Notes under the pieces: generated by a model
What the model was told of the DNA's origin: nothing
Databases searched by the model: none
The model's input: only the letters and a program-made list of their open reading frames with translations
NCBI GenBank assembly: GCA_947254375.1
Contig: CAMYCF010000006.1
Location: 1-64,000 of the forward strand
Reading direction: 5' to 3'
Length of the DNA stretch: 64,000 nt
Origin: an uncultured Mobilibacterium sp.
Lineage (GTDB): Bacteria > Bacillota > Clostridia > Peptostreptococcales > Anaerovoracaceae
Made by a program: the position numbers and the translations under genes
Part shown: positions 59,509 through 64,000 of the stretch, in pieces
Numbering within the stretch: position 1 is the first letter of the stretch
Layout of the letters: every line of letters starts with the position of its first letter

Positions 59509-60297
59509 ATGTCAGTAGTTTCAATGAAACAGTTGCTTGAAGCGGGTGTTCATTTCGGGCACCAGACGAGAAGGTGGAACCCTAAGATGGCTCCTTACAT
59601 CTTCATGGAGAGAAACGGGATCTATATCATCGACCTTCAGCAGACGATCAAATTGATCGACACGGCTTACGATTTCATGAGAGAAGTCGGAGAGTCGGGG
59701 AAACCGGTACTTTTCGTAGGTACCAAGAAACAGGCGCAGAGCGCTATCAAAGACGAAGCCGAAAGATGCGGCATGTACTACGTAAACGAGAGATGGCTCG
59801 GCGGAATGCTCACGAACTACAAGACCATCAGCAAGAGGATCGAGAGACTCAACGAGATCAGAGAGATGGAAGAGGACGGAACGTTCGACAAGCTCGTCAA
59901 GAAGGAAGTCCTGAAGCTCAGAGCGGAAGCCGATAAGCTCGAGAAGTATCTCGGCGGTATCAAGGACATGGAAGGAATGCCGGGAGCGATCTTCGTAGTA
60001 GACCCTAAGAAGGAAAAGATCGCCGTCAAGGAAGCAAGGATACTCGGTATTCCCGTCGTAGGAATGGTAGATACCAACTGCGATCCTGACGACCTCGATT
60101 ACATCATACCTGCAAACGACGACGCTATAAGAGCCGTCAAGCTGATCACTTCGGCAATGGCAGACGCGATCATCGAAGCGAAGCAGGGAGAGAGCTTTGC
60201 CGAGGAGCCTGAAGCGGCTGAAGGCGAGGAACCTGCAGAAGCTGAAGAAGTTTCCGAAGACGCCGAAAAAGAAGCCGAAGAGGTCGAAGAGGCGTAG
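59509..60297 (+). CDS. rpsB: 30S ribosomal protein S2
   Basis: The 262-residue protein begins MSVVSMKQLLEAGVHFGH and has the S2 signatures TRRWNPKMAPYIFMERNGI and GTKKQAQSAI, with VVGMVDTNCDPD near the end. The last 35 residues are an acidic Glu/Ala tail (EEPEAAEGEEPAEAEEVSE pattern) longer than in many species. ATG 59509 follows CCGGAGG. It is followed by tsf, the usual order. Confidence 0.98.
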   Translation: MSVVSMKQLLEAGVHFGHQTRRWNPKMAPYIFMERNGIYIIDLQQTIKLIDTAYDFMREVGESGKPVLFVGTKKQAQSAIKDEAERCGMYYVNERWLGGMLTNYKTISKRIERLNEIREMEEDGTFDKLVKKEVLKLRAEADKLEKYLGGIKDMEGMPGAIFVVDPKKEKIAVKEARILGIPVVGMVDTNCDPDDLDYIIPANDDAIRAVKLITSAMADAIIEAKQGESFAEEPEAAEGEEPAEAEEVSEDAEKEAEEVEEA

Positions 60298-60422
60298 GCA
60301 CGCAGGGACGGGTAAAACGCCCGCATGAAGACGGGTAAAATTCCCGCCGCAAGACACATATAAAAAAGAAGATGATCAAAATGAAAAATGCCGGTAAAAG
60401 CCGGCAGGACCGGGAGGATAAA

Positions 60423-61331
60423 ATGGCAGTAACAGCAGCAATGGTCAAGGAACTCCGTGAAATCACAGGTTCGGGAATGCTCGACTGCAAGAAGGCACTC
60501 GTTGAGGCCGACGGAGATATTGACAAAGCAATAGAAATTTTGAGAGAGAAGGGACTTTCGAAAGCGGCGAAGAAATCCGGAAGGATCGCTGCTGAAGGTC
60601 TCGTAAGGACCGCATTCGGCGAAGGAAACAAGACCGCTGCGATCGTAGAGGTAAATTCGGAGACCGACTTCGTATCGAAGAACGAAGAGTTCGTAAACTT
60701 CGTAGAAGGCGTAGCCGACCTCGCACTCGCAAAGGGCGACCTCGACATGGACGCATTCATGGCTGAGCCTTTTGAGGGATCCACTCTTCAGGAAGTCCTC
60801 ACCGCAAAGATCGCAAAGATCGGTGAGAACATGAATGTAAGAAGGGTAAAGAAACTCGATCAGCCGGGAGTCGTTTACACGGGTTACATCCACGGCGGCG
60901 GAAGGATCGGAGTAATCATCGGTATCGAGACTGAAGCGAGCGCCGACGAGATAAACGAAGTCGGAAAAGACGTAGCTATGCAGGTAGCTTCGATGAATCC
61001 TCAGTTCGTAGATGAATCCGGTGTAGATGCCGAATACCTCGAGCACGAGAAGAAGATCCTCACTCAGCAGGTACTGAACGAAGGAAAGAAGCCTGAGATG
61101 GTAGAAAAGATCGTTCAGGGCAAGATCAAGAAAGAGCTCAAAGAGGTTTGCCTCGTAGATCAGCCGTTCGTAAAAGATTCCGACATGACTGTTAAACAGT
61201 ACGTCGACAATGCGGCAAAGGAGATCGGCAAAGACATGAAGGTCGTTTCGATGGTAAGGTACGAAGTAGGCGAAGGAATCGAGAAGAAGGAAGAGAACTT
61301 CGCAGAAGAAGTAGCCGCTCAGATGAAATAA
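60423..61331 (+). CDS. tsf: Elongation factor Ts
   Basis: The 302-residue nucleotide-exchange factor for EF-Tu has the N-terminal VKELREITGSGMLDCKKAL and the core NSETDFVSKNEEF, then two subdomains ending with MVRYEVGEGIEKKEENF. The start at 60423 (GGGAGG upstream) is preferred to an ATG at 60372. The expected next genes (pyrH, frr) are absent; a hairpin and brnQ follow. Confidence 0.98.
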   Translation: MAVTAAMVKELREITGSGMLDCKKALVEADGDIDKAIEILREKGLSKAAKKSGRIAAEGLVRTAFGEGNKTAAIVEVNSETDFVSKNEEFVNFVEGVADLALAKGDLDMDAFMAEPFEGSTLQEVLTAKIAKIGENMNVRRVKKLDQPGVVYTGYIHGGGRIGVIIGIETEASADEINEVGKDVAMQVASMNPQFVDESGVDAEYLEHEKKILTQQVLNEGKKPEMVEKIVQGKIKKELKEVCLVDQPFVKDSDMTVKQYVDNAAKEIGKDMKVVSMVRYEVGEGIEKKEENFAEEVAAQMK

Positions 61332-61362
61332 CCTTTTATAAAAACTAAGAGTACAGACGCAG

Positions 61363-61403
61363 GATCATCGTAACGGAAAATGTTTGCGATGATCTTGTTC
61401 TTT
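61363..61403 (+). terminator. Probable terminator after tsf
   Basis: GATCATCG (61363-61370) pairs perfectly with CGATGATC (61387-61394), loop of 16 bases, followed by TTGTTCTTTA. The T tract is interrupted. Confidence 0.55.
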
Positions 61404-61443
61404 AATAAAAAGCAAAACGAAGTAAGATCGCAAGAGGACCGAC

Positions 61444-62802
61444 ATGAACAAACAACTGAAGACAAAAGAATATGTGTATCTTTCATCCATGCTGTTCGGC
61501 CTGTTCTTCGGCGCGGGAAACCTGATTTTCCCGGGCCTAATGGGACAGATGGCGGGATCGAAGGTGGGAGCCGCGACGCTGGGATTCGTAATAACGGCGT
61601 GCGGACTTCCTCTTCTCGGAATAGCCGCGATAGGCCTGTCGAGGAGCGAAGGACTTTTCGAACTCGGATGCAAGGTGTCAAGGAAATACAGCATGTTTTT
61701 TACCGTGCTGCTCTACCTCACGATAGGACCGTTTTTCGCGATCCCGAGGACGGCGACCGTATCCTATTCCGTGGGCATCGTGCCGATCGCAGGGGACTCG
61801 CACACGGCGATCCTGATCTTTTCGCTGGCGTTTTTTGCGGTAGCCATGTGGTTCTCGCTGAGACCGTCAAAGATACTCACGTGGGTAGGAAAGGTGCTGA
61901 ACCCGATATTCCTCGTGTTCCTCGCGATACTGCTCGTGGCCGCTTTTATGCATCCTATGGGCCATATATCAGATGCGGCTCCGGTCGGGAAATATGCGGC
62001 TAACAGCTTTTTCTCCGGATTCCTCGAAGGATATAACACGATGGACGCGCTCGCGTCTCTCGCCTTCGGCATAATAGTCATAGACGCCGTAAGAAATCTT
62101 GGGGTGAACGACCCGAAGGAAGTCGCAAAAAGCACTGTCTTCGCCGGAATATTCAGCGCGCTCGCCATGGCCGTCATCTACTTCGCGCTCGCGACAGCGG
62201 GAGCTCAGTCGAGGGGCGGATTCGAGGTGTTCCCTGACGGAGGGATGTTCCTCAACAGGCTTTCCGATCACTACCTCGGCTCGGTAGGCGCCGCCGTAAT
62301 GGCGATAACGATAACCGTCGCCTGCCTCAAGACATCGATCGGTCTCATAACCGCGTGCTCGACGACTTTCGGCGAGATCTTCCCGAATAAAATGTCGTAC
62401 AACAAGTGGGTGGTTCTCTTCACCCTCGTTTCGTTCGGTTTCGCCAACTTCGGCCTCGGAAATATCATCGCGTACTCGATACCGGTACTGATGTTCCTGT
62501 ATCCGCTCACGATCGTGATAATACTTCTGAGCATCTTCGGAAGCTCATTCGGATACGACAGGCGCGTATATTCGTGGACTCTTGGGTTTACAATGGTGCC
62601 GGCGATTTTCGACGGCCTGAAGACGCTGCCGGCTGCGGCCGTAAGCGCCCTTCATCTGTCGGGCGTCAACGCTTTTGCGGCATCGGTACTGCCGTTCTCG
62701 TCGATAGGTATGAGCTGGATAGTGCCGGCGCTGATCGGACTCGTCATAGGACTTTTTATCAGGGGAAAAAATAAAAACGAGATCAAGGGAGAAGCGGCAT
62801 AG
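61444..62802 (+). CDS. brnQ: Branched-chain amino acid transporter BrnQ
   Basis: The 452-residue permease has 12 membrane helices and the LIVCS family start (SSMLFGLFFGAGNLIFPGLMG), followed by IPRTATVSYSVGI and FSFGFANFGL-like motifs near residue 325. It imports leucine, isoleucine and valine with sodium or protons. These are Stickland electron donors in a proline-reducing bacterium, so it fits the metabolism implied by the prd locus. ATG 61444 follows AAGAGGA. The terminator overlaps its stop codon. Confidence 0.93.
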   Translation: MNKQLKTKEYVYLSSMLFGLFFGAGNLIFPGLMGQMAGSKVGAATLGFVITACGLPLLGIAAIGLSRSEGLFELGCKVSRKYSMFFTVLLYLTIGPFFAIPRTATVSYSVGIVPIAGDSHTAILIFSLAFFAVAMWFSLRPSKILTWVGKVLNPIFLVFLAILLVAAFMHPMGHISDAAPVGKYAANSFFSGFLEGYNTMDALASLAFGIIVIDAVRNLGVNDPKEVAKSTVFAGIFSALAMAVIYFALATAGAQSRGGFEVFPDGGMFLNRLSDHYLGSVGAAVMAITITVACLKTSIGLITACSTTFGEIFPNKMSYNKWVVLFTLVSFGFANFGLGNIIAYSIPVLMFLYPLTIVIILLSIFGSSFGYDRRVYSWTLGFTMVPAIFDGLKTLPAAAVSALHLSGVNAFAASVLPFSSIGMSWIVPALIGLVIGLFIRGKNKNEIKGEAA

Positions 62803-62813
62803 CTTCTCTTTTG
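62789..62813 (+). terminator. Terminator overlapping the brnQ stop codon
   Basis: GAGAAGC (62789-62795), GGCATA, GCTTCTC (62802-62808), then TTTTG. The stop TAG is at 62800-62802. Confidence 0.75.
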
Positions 62814-62858
62814 TCTTACACGGTAAAAATGCAGGATAAAACTTTCAGGGCAAAAAGG

Positions 62859-63702
62859 ATGGATAAAAACGATAAAATAAAATACATAGGCTGCCACCTT
62901 TCTTCCGCCGGAGGATACGAGGCGACGGGAAAGAGGGCGCTCGAGATCGGGGCGAACACGTTCGCGTTTTTTTACGAGGAACCCGAGAGGCGGGGCATCG
63001 AAGCCCGTTGACCCGGAGGATGCGGCAGCGCTTTTACGGATGACGGAAGAAAACGGTTTCGGGAAGCTCGTCGCCCACGCGCCTTACACGATGAACCCGT
63101 GTTCGGCGGATCCGAAGGTGAGGGCTTTTGCGCGGACGTGCATGGAAGAAGACCTCGAAAAGCTTGAATTTTTACCGCATCAGTACTACAATTTCCACCC
63201 TGGGAGCCACGTGGGTCAGGGCACGGAAAAGGGCATAGAGCTAATAGCGGATTTTCTGAACGAAACGCTGAAGGCTGACATGACGACGACCGTCCTGCTC
63301 GAAACGATGGCGGGGAAGGGAAGCGAGGTCGGCTCCTCGTTCGACGAGATAGCGGAGATAATCGCGCGCGTCGATCTCAAAGAAAAGCTCGGCGTCTGCC
63401 TCGACACATGCCACGTCAGCGATGCGGGGTACGACATAACAGACGATCCCGACGGAGTTTTTGCGGAATTCGATGAAAAGATAGGGCTTGACCGGCTAAA
63501 AGCACTCCACATCAACGACAGTATGAACGAACGCGGTGAGCGTAAAGACAGGCACGCGAGGATAGGCGAGGGAAAGATCGGCCTTTCCGCGATAAAAAGG
63601 GTGGCGGATCACCCGGTCGTGGTCGGCCTTCCGTGCATACTCGAGACGCCTCAGGACGACTACCTCGGGTACGCGGACGAGATCGCGCTTCTTAGGGCTT
63701 AA
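62859..63702 (+). pseudogene. nfo: Endonuclease IV, frameshifted at a T7 tract
   Basis: The N-terminal frame (ATG 62859) reads KIKYIGCHLSSAGGYEA and GANTFAFF, then leaves homology and stops at 63009-63011. Removing one T from the seven Ts at 62967-62973 restores Phe-Phe-Thr-Arg-Asn-Pro-Arg-Gly-Gly, the conserved endonuclease IV motif. It then runs directly into the second frame (VDPEDAAALLRMTEENGFGKLVAHAPYTMNP and onward to 63702, shown as pattern). The rest is complete, with zinc ligands in FHPGSHVGQG, LETMAGKGSE, CLDTCHVSDAG and LHINDSM. So only one base separates it from a normal AP endonuclease of about 280 residues. Either a recent mutation, slippage or a homopolymer error in the sequence. 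Confidence 0.85.
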
Positions 63703-63720
63703 GGGCGGCGACGGTAAAAC

Positions 63721-63777
63721 TTCACGCGGCGCCAGTAAAGCCGTGACACGACGCCCGTCAGAATTTCACGCGGCGCC
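63721..63777. repeat. 13-bp direct repeat in the nfo-tRNA gap
   Basis: TTCACGCGGCGCC occurs at 63721-63733 and 63765-63777, 44 bases apart, in a GC-rich gap with no gene. Purpose unknown. Confidence 0.7.
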
Positions 63778-63793
63778 GGCCCGCAAAAGGCAA

Positions 63794-63817
63794 CAAAAAA
63801 AGCCGCACTGCGAGGCT
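63794..63817 (-). terminator. Probable terminator of tRNA-Val
   Basis: AGCC (63801-63804) with GCA pairs with TGC and GGCT (to 63817). On the minus strand it is followed by seven Ts. Confidence 0.5.
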
Positions 63818-63852
63818 CCGTAAAACTTTGCCCGCATGCGACCTGCACTTGC

Positions 63853-63928
63853 TGGTGATCCGTGACAGACTTGAACTGTCGACCTTCTGGTTGTCACCCA
63901 GATGCTCTCCCAACTGAGCTAACGAATC
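63853..63928 (-). tRNA. tRNA-Val (anticodon GAC), CCA encoded
   Basis: The minus strand folds as a 76-base cloverleaf. The acceptor GATTCGT pairs with ACGGATC, the D arm is GCTCAGTTGGGAGAGC, the anticodon stem TCTGG/CCAGA encloses loop GTGACAA with anticodon GAC, the T loop is TTCAAGT, and CCA is encoded. A TATACT box lies just upstream on the same strand. Confidence 0.95.
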
Positions 63929-64000
63929 AAATCAAGTTGTGTTAAAGTATACCATATAAGAGAGGCAGATACAAAGCTTTTAGTATAAAATACCTCAAAG

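Noticed and set aside
1..64000. CRISPR array, insertion sequence, prophage or rRNA operon
   Set aside because: No regularly spaced repeats, transposase or phage motifs, or rRNA signatures were seen on either strand.

Overview
The window comes from an anaerobic, amino-acid-fermenting Firmicute of the class Clostridia, with a moderate GC content of roughly half by eye. The best evidence is a complete D-proline reductase (Stickland) locus. KtrAB, CdaA-CdaR-GlmM, class 3 fructose bisphosphatase and a TTG-started MurA fit the same picture. A family such as Anaerovoracaceae is plausible but is inference. No phage, IS element or CRISPR array was seen. Several genes are broken (metallophosphoesterase, a dehydratase remnant, a small membrane protein, endonuclease IV).

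Layout. 1-1759: end of a symporter and two gene remnants. 1760-8471: KtrBA potassium uptake, Fe-alcohol dehydrogenase, an MFS carrier, and a flavodoxin/aldo-keto reductase pair behind a MerR-type promoter. 8732-11290: a large SpaA/Cna-B-repeat surface protein. 11431-17114: a divergent LysR regulator and a second, selenium-free D-proline-reductase-like cluster, followed by a membrane thioredoxin and a CcdA-like protein (17212-18424). 18660-24885: cdaA-cdaR-glmM, a degenerate phosphohexomutase homologue and galE. 24890-27535: gltX fused to a nucleotidyltransferase. 27783-38738: tmk-holB-ricT, murA, fbp, an aminotransferase, a patatin and a GntR-ABC operon. 38862-39146: tRNA-Arg and a candidate orphan small RNA. 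39273-48149: the canonical prd locus (prdF, prdC, prdA, a small domain gene, Sec-containing prdB, prdD, prdE, flavodoxin, TSUP permease). 48474-63702: dnaE, pfkA, flavodoxin, dinB, radical SAM, NCS2 permease, rpsB-tsf, brnQ and a frameshifted nfo. 63853-63928: tRNA-Val.

How it fits together. The 39-48 kb locus should racemise L-proline (PrdF) and reduce D-proline to 5-aminovalerate with a pyruvoyl enzyme (PrdA) plus a selenoprotein (PrdB, in-frame UGA with a downstream hairpin). PrdC would deliver the electrons. The 12.8-17.1 kb cluster keeps the pyruvoyl-forming Thr-Cys site of PrdA but encodes Cys exactly where PrdB has Sec. It carries a domain-duplicated small protein, and its PrdE and PrdD homologues are fused in the order opposite to PrdA, a circular permutation. 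It has its own LysR regulator and no PrdC or racemase. This is the best candidate for an undescribed system: a selenium-independent paralogous reductase, either a backup for selenium limitation or an enzyme for another substrate.
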